In this document: one piece after another, positions 40,932-48,190 of the stretch
How positions within the stretch are numbered: position 1 is the first letter of the stretch
How the letters are laid out: every line of letters begins with the position of its first letter
Source: Aquidulcibacter sp.
GTDB lineage: Bacteria; Pseudomonadota; Alphaproteobacteria; Caulobacterales; Aquidulcibacteraceae
Reading direction: 5' to 3'
DNA: 48,190 nt
NCBI GenBank assembly: GCA_027532555.1
Contig: JAPZTJ010000035.1
Coordinates: forward strand, 1 to 48,190
Program-made: the position numbers and the translations under genes
The notes under the pieces: model-generated
The model's input: the letters and a program-made list of their open reading frames with translations, nothing else
What the model was told of the DNA's origin: nothing
Database searches by the model: none

Positions 40932-41363
40932 ATGCGAATTGAATCAAATTCTGAAACTGCTTTAGGCATTTCTCGCAATTTTGCGGCGATCTATCATCGA
41001 TGCCATCCCAAATATTCGATTGCTCTCAGTCACCAAAGTGTGCGTGTTCTGCAGCTTCTCAATGAAGAGCAAGCCGTAACAGTGCAGCGCGTGGCTGACT
41101 TTTTGGGCTGCGCAGCTAACACCGCTTCCGAGTTAGTCAGTCGATTGGTAAGCAAACATTTGGTGGAGAAGCGGCGTTCCGAAGATGATGAACGGGTTGT
41201 GTTTCTGCGGTTGACGGATATCGGCAGGACCGCCTTCGACGAACATGTCGGGCTGGACGTTTCCCGCTTAGCAAAAGCACTTCAAATGTGTGACGTGCGA
41301 ACAAAGCACGAAATTCAAACAGCTTTTGAAACACTGCTTGATCTAGTCGGCAAGTTAGAATGA
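40932..41363 (+). CDS. MarR-family transcriptional regulator
   Basis: A 143-aa winged-helix protein: LSHQSVRVLQLLNEEQAVTV, RVADFLGCAANTASELVSRL and KRRSEDDERVVFLRLTDIGR are the usual MarR recognition helix and wing. It starts a three-gene operon with a DUF3147 membrane protein and an isochorismatase-like hydrolase, all joined by ATGA overlaps, so it probably responds to a small aromatic or toxic compound handled by them. No Shine-Dalgarno is present at its ATG, in line with a leaderless start. Confidence 0.87.
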   Translation: MRIESNSETALGISRNFAAIYHRCHPKYSIALSHQSVRVLQLLNEEQAVTVQRVADFLGCAANTASELVSRLVSKHLVEKRRSEDDERVVFLRLTDIGRTAFDEHVGLDVSRLAKALQMCDVRTKHEIQTAFETLLDLVGKLE

Positions 41364-41698
41364 TCATGTCCTTACTGGTGAAATCGGCCTTATCGGGGGT
41401 AATTGTCCTCGCAATCCTATTGCTCGCTAGGTCGAACCCTCGGCTAGCAGGGTGGTTGACAGCAATGCCACTTATCACGGCTATTTCACTTGGTTGGCTT
41501 TGGCTGGACGGCAATCGAAGTCCTGTTTTAACGACCTACCTAACTGGCGTACTAATAGGTGTCGGACAAACCGCTTTACTGCTGGGCACGGTCCTGCTGC
41601 GCGTAAAGGCAGGCGCTAGTTTATCGGATGCTTTGCTCACTGGTGCGGCTGTCTGGGCGGTTGCATCGTTCGTAATTTATCAGGCAAAAATCATATGA
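41360..41698 (+). CDS. DUF3147-family membrane protein
   Basis: A 112-aa protein with four predicted transmembrane helices (SALSGVIVLAILLLAR, LTAMPLITAISLGWLWL, LTGVLIGVGQTALLLGTVLL, LTGAAVWAVASFVIY), matching the size and layout of DUF3147 proteins. The function of the family is unknown. Overlaps marR and the isochorismatase gene by four bases on each side. Confidence 0.75.
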   Translation: MIMSLLVKSALSGVIVLAILLLARSNPRLAGWLTAMPLITAISLGWLWLDGNRSPVLTTYLTGVLIGVGQTALLLGTVLLRVKAGASLSDALLTGAAVWAVASFVIYQAKII

Positions 41699-42273
41699 AA
41701 TTTCAAGAAATCTGGGGTGACCGACCTGCCTTCCTTGGAATCGACATGCAAGTCGGCATATTGAGCGGATGCGCCGGTGAAAACCAAAGCTTAGCGGACT
41801 TGGCACTCCAGAAAATGCTGGGACGAATTGGACGCGTTCAAGAGCGAAGCCGTCAACTTGGAATTCCCGTTCTGCATGTCCAGCATTTTGGTCCTAAGGG
41901 GCATAGACTTGATCCAGACACTGAGGGCTGGAATATTTTTCCTGACGTTGCGCCACAAGCACAAGAGCCGATTATCGCTAAAGGCTGGTGCGATGCCTTT
42001 TTTGATACGGATCTCGACGCGCACTGCCGAAACTTAGGTATCGAAACGCTGGTTATTGCCGGTTGCATGACGCAGTTTTGTATTGACACGACTTGCCGCC
42101 GTGCGCTCGCGCTTGGCTACAATGTTATTTTATTGGAAGATGGCCATATGAACGCCGGGTCTTTGGACCTGTCCTTTGAGCAAGTCATTAGGCATCACAA
42201 CGCTACTTTAGCTCAGATAGATGCAGGGAAAGCGTCGCTTCGTGTCCGGAAAATCGATGACTTGCTGAGCTAA
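41695..42273 (+). CDS. Isochorismatase-family cysteine hydrolase
   Basis: A 192-aa hydrolase with the catalytic triad of the cysteine hydrolase family: Asp in FLGIDMQVG (about 17), Lys in IIAKGWCDAFFDT (about 101) and Cys in VIAGCMTQFCIDTTCR (about 123). Members cleave nicotinamide, N-carbamoyl compounds or isochorismate; nothing here fixes the substrate. Third gene of the MarR operon. Confidence 0.88.
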   Translation: MKFQEIWGDRPAFLGIDMQVGILSGCAGENQSLADLALQKMLGRIGRVQERSRQLGIPVLHVQHFGPKGHRLDPDTEGWNIFPDVAPQAQEPIIAKGWCDAFFDTDLDAHCRNLGIETLVIAGCMTQFCIDTTCRRALALGYNVILLEDGHMNAGSLDLSFEQVIRHHNATLAQIDAGKASLRVRKIDDLLS

Positions 42274-42366
42274 AAATAGATTGCGCTGATTTCTGCTAAC
42301 GAAGTTGGTCCAGTGCCTTTTGTAAAGGTGGCAACTTTTCCTGTCCAAGCAATTTTCGAAGCCTGC

Positions 42367-42837
42367 TCAATCGCCATCAAGCTCACGCTGCATCCTGCGG
42401 AGCATAGTCGACACGATCAGCTTGTGCGCTGGGGCAACGGGGATCATGTAAACTTTCCCAAACCCGTTATGCACCTTGACCGAGGAGGTTATCGTTAAGC
42501 GCTGGCCATAAGTAGTGATGCAGGTCACCACCTCTAGATGCCGGTCTCGTTCGCTCAGAGTCAGGCACTCGGGCTCGTTCCGTTCGACCAAGAAAAAATC
42601 CAGCTTGTCCCCTACTATAGGGGTCCGATTCTGTGGCCCGGAAAACCCGCCGATCCGCTTGACCCCGAACAGCGATGAAATCGCATCGCGGATACGGAAG
42701 GCCAACGCCACACCAGGCAAAGGCTTGCGCATAGCGATGTTCCATGCCTCCAGTGCAGTCATGGGCCTCGGCAAGTCGATGCCTCGCGCATCGTAAAAAT
42801 CCAACTCTTCGCGCGGGGCGACCAGATCAGCCTGCAT
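42367..42837 (-). CDS. DUF2867-domain protein
   Basis: A 156-aa protein, DUF2867 throughout: LPRPMTALEAWNIAMRKPLP, AISSLFGVKRIGGFSG, LDFFLVERNEPECLTLSERD and KVYMIPVAPAHKLIVSTMLR. The family belongs to a START-like/polyketide cyclase-like fold of unknown role. The open frame extends upstream to 43065 but the extra part has no family features; AAAGGG sits about 8 nt before the ATG at 42837. The stretch upstream is degenerate. Confidence 0.82.
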   Translation of the reverse strand: MQADLVAPREELDFYDARGIDLPRPMTALEAWNIAMRKPLPGVALAFRIRDAISSLFGVKRIGGFSGPQNRTPIVGDKLDFFLVERNEPECLTLSERDRHLEVVTCITTYGQRLTITSSVKVHNGFGKVYMIPVAPAHKLIVSTMLRRMQRELDGD

Positions 42838-43587
42838 CGCAGCACCCTTTGGCGGCTCTGGGCAAGGCGGGTAAAGCCGAAAAAAGAAGAACCGCTTTAA
42901 GGCTAATCTGCATGATTGCGCGGGTGACTGCCAAAACTGCCTGCTCCAAAACAGTAACAACGGTTGCCGACACTGGATCGGGCAAGTTCGCATATAAAGG
43001 GGTGGTGCCCGTAAGGGTCTCCTTGCGGTTAAACTTAGAATATCGACACCGATTGGCCCTGTCAAAACGGCAGCGTATGTTCTTACGGTGACTCGGAAAA
43101 CTCGCCCTCGTCTGAATGTCGAAGATTGGCTGAGGGCCCGGTTGCGCGCGCAGGCCGATTACGGGCGCGATGCCTCGCTCGACCCCGCTCTCAGCTGCCT
43201 CCGAGAACGGCTGGGACAATTGTGCCTTTCTGGCACCAGATTGTCGCGACCTCTCCAACGGTGGCATCGCGCTGGAACCTGCCCTTCGGGCTTGGGCGTT
43301 GTCCGCTCCCGATGAGGCGGCCATCATACCGACAAACAGCGTCCCGCCAGCTGATGCCCATTGGTAATTCATGGGAAGTGCGCCTCTTAGCGGCAACCAG
43401 CAAGATGAAGACATAGGGTGCGAAATGCAAGACGGCTTTGACGGGTTGTGGTTGCTTTCATTTCCGTCAGTCCTCCCCTGTCCCAGCACAGACAACTCGG
43501 AAACGCTGTTATTGGACGCACCGAGAACCCGGTTGAAGGTCAATCTTGTGCTAGCAATGCCCTCGAAACTTGCATATTGTGAAGGTA
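42838..43587. other. Degenerate region between DUF2867 and P450 genes
   Basis: Several overlapping ORFs exist on both strands, but none gives a coherent protein. On the minus strand hydrophobic pieces in different frames (LHFAPYVFILLVAA; MNYQWASAGGTLFVGMMAA) suggest a decayed membrane-protein gene that was once upstream of DUF2867. I could not recognise a family. Confidence 0.35.
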
Positions 43588-44997
43588 ATGAACCCAATAG
43601 ATGCTCTCTTTACGCCACCGGCGATTCGTCCACCGGAAAAGACGCTTCCCATATTCAAGCGGCTCGTCACCCTTGCTGACAACCCGATTGAGGCGTGGCC
43701 CCGCGCAGTCTACGAGGATGATTTTTATTGGGCACCGGTGCCTTACGGCCCGAAACTACTGTTTGTCAGCAAGCCAGAGGCTATACGCGAGATTCTTTTG
43801 GATCGTGTCGAGGATTTCGGCAAGGGCACGATTTTCCTGCGCTTCTTGAAGCCCGCATTGGGTGAAGCGCTGTTAACCGCTGAGGGTGCTGATTGGCGTT
43901 GGCAGCGGCTGGCAGCCGCCCCCGCCTTTCGACCTGACACCGTGGCCAAGCTGACGCCTCTTATGAGTGCGGCGGCGGAGAAAATGCTTTCTCGATGGCG
44001 GGCGGTGGGCGTGGGTAAGCACGTTGATATTGCTCATGACATGGTGCGCGTCACCTTCGATATCATCCTCGACACGATGTTGTCGGGCGGCGAAGGCATA
44101 GACATTGAAGAAGCCAGTCGTGAGATCAGCACCTATTTGGAGACACTTGGTCGGCCCAATATTGGCGACATTTTGGGATTGCCGCCGTCCTTGAAGAAAC
44201 TGATGTCACAACGTGGCGTGCGTGCAGCGAACTATCTTCGGGCGGCAGTACAAACGATGGTCGAGCGCAGGCGAAGTGAAGCCCCTGGACGAGGTGATCT
44301 GGTCGACTTGCTGATGCAAGCGAAAGATCCAGAGACCGGGCGAGCCATGTCCGACATTGAACTACGTGACAACTTGATCACCTTCATTGGCGCCGGGCAT
44401 GAAACCACGGCTCTGGCGCTGACTTGGTCGTTGTATTTGCTCTCGCAGCATAGCTTGACCGCCGACCGCCTGCGCGCTGAGGTGCAACGCGTGGCCGGCG
44501 ATGCGCCAATTACACAAACACATGTTGAAGCCCTCACGTTCACCCGTCAGGTGGTTCTTGAGTCCATGCGTCTGTTTCCGCCGGTGTCGGCTTTACCGCG
44601 ACAAGCAAGCCGCGACACGAAGATTCAAGGGATGAACGTTCCAAAAGACACAATCATTTTGATACCAATCTATGCGTTGCATCGTCACCGCAAGCTTTGG
44701 GAACGCCCCGATGTGTTTGATCCCGATCGCTTTTCCCCTGAGTTTGGATTGGAGCGGCAGCGCTATCAGTATATGCCATTTGGTGCTGGTCTGCGCATTT
44801 GCATCGGTATGGGCTTTGCCCTGAACGAAGCAGTGGCTGTTCTGGCCACATTGATGCGCGAGGTCCGACTTGAGCACGATCCCGCCCATACCATCCGCCC
44901 GCTGGTGCGCATTACAATGCGGCCCGAGGGTGGCATGCCGATGCGGATCGCAAGCCTTTCCTCGAACTCAACTCCGGTGGTCGGAGAAAGTGCCTGA
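43588..44997 (+). CDS. Cytochrome P450 monooxygenase
   Basis: A 469-aa soluble P450. I-helix oxygen-activation motif AGHETTALALTWSLYL, K-helix ESMR, PERF-like region FDPDRFSPEF, and haem loop FGAGLRICIG with Cys405 as axial ligand. The overall look is nearer to CYP4/CYP102-like enzymes than to the short CYP101 type, which fits fatty-acid or alkane-type substrates, but that is a guess. No ferredoxin or reductase gene is adjacent. ATG at 43588 with upstream GAAGG is preferred over a TTG at 43570. An IS5-family relic lies directly after the stop. Confidence 0.92.
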   Translation: MNPIDALFTPPAIRPPEKTLPIFKRLVTLADNPIEAWPRAVYEDDFYWAPVPYGPKLLFVSKPEAIREILLDRVEDFGKGTIFLRFLKPALGEALLTAEGADWRWQRLAAAPAFRPDTVAKLTPLMSAAAEKMLSRWRAVGVGKHVDIAHDMVRVTFDIILDTMLSGGEGIDIEEASREISTYLETLGRPNIGDILGLPPSLKKLMSQRGVRAANYLRAAVQTMVERRRSEAPGRGDLVDLLMQAKDPETGRAMSDIELRDNLITFIGAGHETTALALTWSLYLLSQHSLTADRLRAEVQRVAGDAPITQTHVEALTFTRQVVLESMRLFPPVSALPRQASRDTKIQGMNVPKDTIILIPIYALHRHRKLWERPDVFDPDRFSPEFGLERQRYQYMPFGAGLRICIGMGFALNEAVAVLATLMREVRLEHDPAHTIRPLVRITMRPEGGMPMRIASLSSNSTPVVGESA

Positions 44998-45195
44998 TCC
45001 ACAGGCCTGTTGAAGCGATTGGCACGAAGCGAGAGTAGCTGGAGGCACTTTTGCCTTGGCGCGTTACAAGGCGCAGGCTTTGCTTGAGTTTGTCAACGCA
45101 ACGCTCGACCTTATTGCGACGTTCATCAAGTAAGCCGTCGATTGGCTCTTGGGCTCTACGCTTTCGCTTGAATGGGATGTTTGGCGTGACATCCC
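44998..45195 (-). pseudogene. IS5-family transposase, C-terminal relic
   Basis: Minus-strand translation gives IPFKRKRRAQEPIDGLLDER, then RNKVERCVDKLKQSLRLVTR and an ASxxLWIR-like end, matching the C-terminal E-x6-R-like region of IS5-family transposases (IEN-FxRLKxWRRIATRY). The N-terminal two thirds are missing. The terminus carries a CCTGTTGAAG sequence like the CCTGTTGACA end of the element at 48053, so both may come from related insertions. Confidence 0.65.
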
Positions 45196-45280
45196 GATAA
45201 CTTAGGTCTTAGTAGATGGATATACGCTAAGCCGGACATCGGATGGGGAACCGCTGCAAATCAGACTATTGACCCCGTGA

Positions 45281-45658
45281 TCATGCGCCGCCCGTCAGGT
45301 CTTCAGCAAGCATGAGCGCATTGCCATCTGGATCATAGAAGGTCGCGGTCTGGACCATTCCCTCGACAACATCCGTCGGGCCGTCAAACTTTACCCCTGC
45401 ATTCTCGAGCCTGTGCCGTCCTTCAACAAGATCGGCAATACCGAAGACTGGAACACAATTGCCCGGCGCAGGCTTGGTGTGTTCGCCAAGACCAATCGTG
45501 ACGCCTGGGGTATTCGTCTGCAGTTCTGACCAGCCGGCCTCATCGGCGTGATACAAAGATTCGAACCCAAGCATGTCCTTATACCACTTTGCGCTTACAT
45601 GCCGGTCCTTGACCGACAGCGCAATTGTGATGGTGTCGTTTAATTCGATGAGTGACAT
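45281..45658 (-). CDS. VOC-family (glyoxalase/bleomycin-resistance-like) protein
   Basis: A 125-aa protein with the VOC fold: ITIALSVKDRHVSAKWYKDM at the N-terminus and TATFYDPDGNALMLAEDL at the C-terminus with the metal-site glutamate. VOC members include glyoxalases, dioxygenases and antibiotic-binding proteins; no specific one can be named. Divergent from an HxlR regulator, which is often induced by electrophiles or quinones. Confidence 0.82.
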   Translation of the reverse strand: MSLIELNDTITIALSVKDRHVSAKWYKDMLGFESLYHADEAGWSELQTNTPGVTIGLGEHTKPAPGNCVPVFGIADLVEGRHRLENAGVKFDGPTDVVEGMVQTATFYDPDGNALMLAEDLTGGA

Positions 45659-45671
45659 AGCTTTCCTTTCG

Positions 45672-45694
45672 TACTATTTTATAGTAACTATAAA
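45672..45694. promoter_or_regulatory. Overlapping palindromes of HxlR/DUF24 type
   Basis: TACTATTTTATAGTA (45672-45686) is a perfect palindrome with TACT-N7-AGTA layout, the pattern seen for YodB/CatR-type HxlR regulators. It overlaps a second perfect palindrome, TTTATAGTAACTATAAA (45678-45694), sharing a half site. The second ends two bases before the HxlR start codon, so binding would stop the regulator's own expression. Confidence 0.65.
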
Positions 45695-45696
45695 TA

Positions 45697-46245
45697 ATGG
45701 ACATAAGAACGCTTGTCAACATCACCTCAAGGGCTTGGGCGCTACCAATCCTCGCAGGCCTGAACGATGGGGTTCCAGGCCGTCAAGCACCCTTGTTGAT
45801 GGCAACAGGTGCGAGCAGAACCGCCTTTGCACAAAGCATTGATCACTTGATCAGCTGCGGTCTCTTGGAGCGGAATCCCGGCCACGGCCACCCGTTAAGG
45901 CCGGAGTTCCGTCTGACGTCGATAGGAAAAGCCGCGGCTGAGCTGGCGAGCAGAATCCAGCTTTTGTCGGGAGGCGAAAATCAGGACCTGCTTCGAAAGT
46001 CTTGGACAGTACCGGTGCTTGCCACTTTGGGCAGACCAAGCCAGTTCACCGAGATCAAGCGGCGTTTACTAACTATCTCGGATCGCGCGCTGTCGCAGTC
46101 CCTGCAATCAATGGAAGAGCGATCGTGGGTCCGTCGCACTGTCGATGACGCCGCGCGTCCACCCAAGCCAATCTATTCCACCATCTACACCGGAGCGAAA
46201 ATCAGCAAAGTCACCAGCCCAGTGATTGAATTGGGTCACATCTAG
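45697..46245 (+). CDS. HxlR-family regulator with tandem helix-turn-helix domains
   Basis: A 182-aa protein containing two HxlR-like winged helices in a row. The first (SRAWALPILAGLNDG, ASRTAFAQSIDHLISCGLLE) is less typical; the second (SWTVPVLATLGRPSQFTEIK, SDRALSQSLQSMEERSWVRR) fits the family well. Usual HxlR proteins have one domain of about 110 aa, so this is a duplicated form. One cysteine lies in LISCGLL. ATG at 45697 has no leader between it and the palindromes. Divergent from the VOC gene, its likely target. Confidence 0.82.
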   Translation: MDIRTLVNITSRAWALPILAGLNDGVPGRQAPLLMATGASRTAFAQSIDHLISCGLLERNPGHGHPLRPEFRLTSIGKAAAELASRIQLLSGGENQDLLRKSWTVPVLATLGRPSQFTEIKRRLLTISDRALSQSLQSMEERSWVRRTVDDAARPPKPIYSTIYTGAKISKVTSPVIELGHI

Positions 46246-46292
46246 CCGACACCGGAAAGCAGGCAAACGCAACCTGAGCCCAGTTTTCAGCT

Positions 46293-47057
46293 CTATCCCT
46301 TCAAGCGCTGCTTGGTCCGGCCAACAAGAATTTCTTTGAAGCCCGCGTCGCCGGAAAGATAGGAAGTAAGCTCTTCTTCCGTCTCAAGACAGGGGCCATT
46401 CTCGATCAGCGCTTTTTGGCCCCATGTGAGTCTACTCAGCAGATCAAACTTTTGGACATCTCTTTGCCAAAGCGCTTTGGCCTGCGTGCATCGGTCCCTA
46501 TAGGCTTGCATCTCACAATGGGTGACTTGAACCCCCAGACGCTCAATCAATGCCCACATGACTGGGTTTGTGACGGGTGACTGGCCCTCTGGGAAATTGG
46601 CCATTTTGCCGGAGAAAGGGCCGATAAGGCTTTCATCGATGGTGAAGGCTTGCTGACCGCTAGCAATCTCTTCGGTCGCACGCCGCCAATCATCTAGGAG
46701 CCCGCGATAATCCATTATGTCGTCTTCGATCTCGCTGACCTGATACCAGCCCAGTGCTAGGTTCTGGGTCACAATAGCCAACGGATCATATGCGGGATCA
46801 AGGGTGCCCGGACGGCGCAACAGGTAGCCGGGCTCGTTTAGGAATGCCAGTCGCGCTGCCGTGGCGCGGTCGCAAGCTTTCTGGCTAGCAATCCAAACAC
46901 CGATCGCGGTGCTATTGTCCCAATTCATATAGTCCCGAACAAAGGCGTGCCATACGCTGGGCGATTGGTCCGCCAACCAATCAATCATGACTGGAACAGC
47001 ATCGCGCTCTTCCCCTGTCTCATCTTCATAGAGCCAATATCCGCGCCAATCTGGCAA
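46293..47057 (-). CDS. DUF4274-domain protein
   Basis: A 254-aa protein. Residues about 28-75 resemble DUF4274 (WHAFVRDYMNWDNSTAIGVW, IASQKACDRATAARLAFLNE). The C-terminal part (about 120-250) is helical and charged without a family I recognise. DUF4274 proteins are often found among immunity or polymorphic-toxin-associated genes, but no toxin gene is seen here. Single gene; no function assigned. Confidence 0.65.
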   Translation of the reverse strand: MPDWRGYWLYEDETGEERDAVPVMIDWLADQSPSVWHAFVRDYMNWDNSTAIGVWIASQKACDRATAARLAFLNEPGYLLRRPGTLDPAYDPLAIVTQNLALGWYQVSEIEDDIMDYRGLLDDWRRATEEIASGQQAFTIDESLIGPFSGKMANFPEGQSPVTNPVMWALIERLGVQVTHCEMQAYRDRCTQAKALWQRDVQKFDLLSRLTWGQKALIENGPCLETEEELTSYLSGDAGFKEILVGRTKQRLKG

Positions 47058-47477
47058 CGGGACTTAAATTGATTCGGTCTCAGGAATTGTGAGCGGGCTT
47101 ACATAGCGCCAGTCTGGTTCAGGATGCGTCATGGCCAAGCAGTCGCTTTTCAGTTCTGGCACAACTTCGATTGGTTCTTAATATCCTCTAACGTGTTTGT
47201 TCTCAAGCCATCGGTGTTCAAATCGAAGATATGACTCTAGGCTTCACCCAAAAACTGGATCCAAGCTGACGGCTCTTTTCGGCCATGTCTTGTATCAATG
47301 CTATTGGTCCCAAAAGCGCCAGTTGTGGACATCAAGACCAGTTCTGCGAAACCTTCAAAGCAGTCATATGCCTAAGTCACCCAAAACAATGAGAAGTAGC
47401 TTCGCGAAAAAATGGGAAGCACAAAAGTCTCCGAAGTATGGGTGCTTTTAGCCTATATCCTGTCGATAGTCGTCAGA
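47058..47477. other. Intergenic region without a supportable gene
   Basis: One rightward ORF (47197-47451) has no ribosome-binding site and an unlikely composition. Nothing else is recognisable. Confidence 0.4.
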
Positions 47478-47975
47478 TCAGGCGTAAATCGTCCAAGCCA
47501 ACATCAGTCCTGCAGCAACAACAAAATCGTATGCTGCGCAAAACGGTAGATACCAACGCGGTGCATTAGTCTTGATGAGTTGCACGTGCGCCCAATCCCA
47601 AAGGCCATGAAAAACATAAGCTAGTGGGATTGCCCACTGCCACATCAGTGCCCCCCAACTAGCAGCAAGCACAAACAAAAGAGCAACGCCGCTTTCCAGC
47701 GCAATAAAGCGAATACGCCCATCCCGGACCGCAAAGCCAACATAAACCCCAGCAATAAGCGCGAGGAAAATTGCACTTAATTGAATCGACGCTGCCACGG
47801 GCAAAAGGAAATGCAATGGCAATGTAGCAAGGCTCGCCAATCCACCAGTGAGCCAAGGCCTTGACAGTCGAAACCCCTTACCCTCGCCTTCTAAATGGTC
47901 CACTTCCGCTTCAATAGGAATTTTCGCGCCGGAGAAACTTGCGTTTTCGATAGGCATATTAACCCCATTTTTCAC
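47478..47975 (-). CDS. Four-helix integral membrane protein of unknown function
   Basis: A 165-aa protein with four hydrophobic segments (ASLATLPLHFLLPVAASI, AIFLALIAGVYVGFAV, SGVALLFVLAASWGALM, CAAYDFVVAAGLMLAWTI) and a polar N-terminus. HGLWDWAHVQL and WYLPFCAAYDFV hold conserved-looking charged or aromatic residues, similar to small DUF6010-like membrane proteins, but I am not sure. The start may be the GTG at 47975 or the ATG at 47957; neither has a strong ribosome-binding site. Confidence 0.65.
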   Translation of the reverse strand: MKNGVNMPIENASFSGAKIPIEAEVDHLEGEGKGFRLSRPWLTGGLASLATLPLHFLLPVAASIQLSAIFLALIAGVYVGFAVRDGRIRFIALESGVALLFVLAASWGALMWQWAIPLAYVFHGLWDWAHVQLIKTNAPRWYLPFCAAYDFVVAAGLMLAWTIYA

Positions 47976-48052
47976 TTATTTTTAGTGTCTGAAATCAAAA
48001 AGCCGAGTTTGCTGCCCGCAACATAGTGAATTCGCCTACTTAGTCAAAATCT

Positions 48053-48190
48053 AGGACCTGTTGACAAACTGGATTCCCAAATCAGTTGAATTCTGATTCA
48101 AGGTAGCTTTTGGGGAGGCTATCTTGGCGCGTTTGTTGATGGAAGATGGGGAATGGACGTTCTTTGAGCCGTTTTTGGTCGGCATTCGAG
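48053..48190 (+). mobile_element. Left end of an IS5-family insertion sequence (cut by window edge)
   Basis: A terminal sequence AGGACCTGTTGACAAACTGG opens the element at about 48053 next to a CTAG tetranucleotide, and the transposase coding region begins some 75-85 bp further. The right end lies outside the window. The outer boundary is inferred. Confidence 0.6.
48124..48190 (+). CDS. IS5-family transposase, N-terminal part (partial)
   Basis: The frame reads LARLLMEDGEWTFFEPFLVG, the N-terminus of IS5/IS427-type transposases (LLxxxEWxFFEPFL). Start may be a TTG at 48124 or the ATG at 48139; the upstream GGGGAGG at about 48112 favours the TTG. The gene continues past the window. An IS5-family relic with related terminus is at 44998-45195. 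Confidence 0.72.
   Translation, partial: MARLLMEDGEWTFFEPFLVGIR

Noticed and set aside
42838-43597. 256-aa minus-strand ORF 42827-43597 as a gene
   Set aside because: Arginine/serine-rich translation with no domain, overlaps two real genes, and hydrophobic pieces lie in other frames.
47197-47451. 84-aa rightward ORF
   Set aside because: No start signal, no homology features, cysteine/arginine-rich composition typical of chance frames.

Overview
The window looks like an accessory, mobile-element-rich stretch of an alphaproteobacterial chromosome or large plasmid. Supporting this are TonB-dependent receptor logic, a MipA/OmpV porin, a BigR/Blh-type sulfide module, cyanide-insensitive-type cytochrome bd, Tat-exported hydrolases and dispersed short intergenic repeats. 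I cannot fix the family; Caulobacterales/Hyphomonadaceae-like or Sphingomonadales-like hosts fit best. No tRNA, rRNA or CRISPR array was seen.

Layout. (1) 1-2.5 kb: the end of an IS21-family element, a GSU2403-type nucleotidyltransferase with a palindrome at its start codon, a broken TIR-domain gene, a VapC/Phd-type toxin-antitoxin pair and a transposase scrap. (2) 2.8-14.9 kb: a visibly GC-richer block for uptake and extracytoplasmic hydrolysis of an unknown compound. It holds a beta-propeller/SxxK hydrolase fusion, a TonB-dependent receptor, a haloalkane-dehalogenase-like hydrolase, two M28-like proteins lacking usual zinc ligands, a FadR-type GntR regulator, a second SxxK hydrolase and a DUF1254/DUF1214 protein. 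Three near-identical palindromes (TGGTCAT-N5-ATGACCA) at the three promoters tie the block into one probable GntR regulon. (3) 15.4-20.6 kb: debris and defence/TA genes: two ArdC fragments, a duplicated ~370-bp repeat, a mobile-mystery-protein A/B (Xre/Fic) pair with three operator-like palindromes, a truncated DUF4143 ATPase, an autoinhibited Fic protein and an IS21 end inverted relative to the one at the left edge. (4) 21.3-26.4 kb: CocE/NonD-type hydrolase, MipA/OmpV outer-membrane protein and an OmpR/EnvZ-type two-component pair.

(5) 26.9-36.7 kb: a compact ten-gene leftward operon (persulfide dioxygenase, two YeeE-like sulfur transporters, a DUF2892 protein, a DUF442-sulfide:quinone oxidoreductase fusion, a SulP transporter, 1-Cys peroxiredoxin, CioA, CioB, a 35-aa DUF2474 subunit), divergent from a peroxiredoxin-BigR/SqrR pair. 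Read together this is a full route: sulfide is oxidised to persulfide with electrons to quinone, quinol is reoxidised by a sulfide-tolerant bd oxidase, persulfide goes to sulfite, and anions are moved out. (6) 36.8-42.3 kb: small regulator-plus-effector units (GNAT; Rrf2 with a histidine-rich membrane protein; Nudix/DUF4406 with DeoR; MarR/DUF3147/isochorismatase). (7) 42.4-48.2 kb: DUF2867, a degenerate stretch, a cytochrome P450, an IS5-family relic, a VOC/HxlR divergent pair, a DUF4274 protein, a membrane protein and the start of an IS5-family element cut by the window edge.

All family assignments are from reading the translations; no database search was run. Composition statements are visual, not computed.
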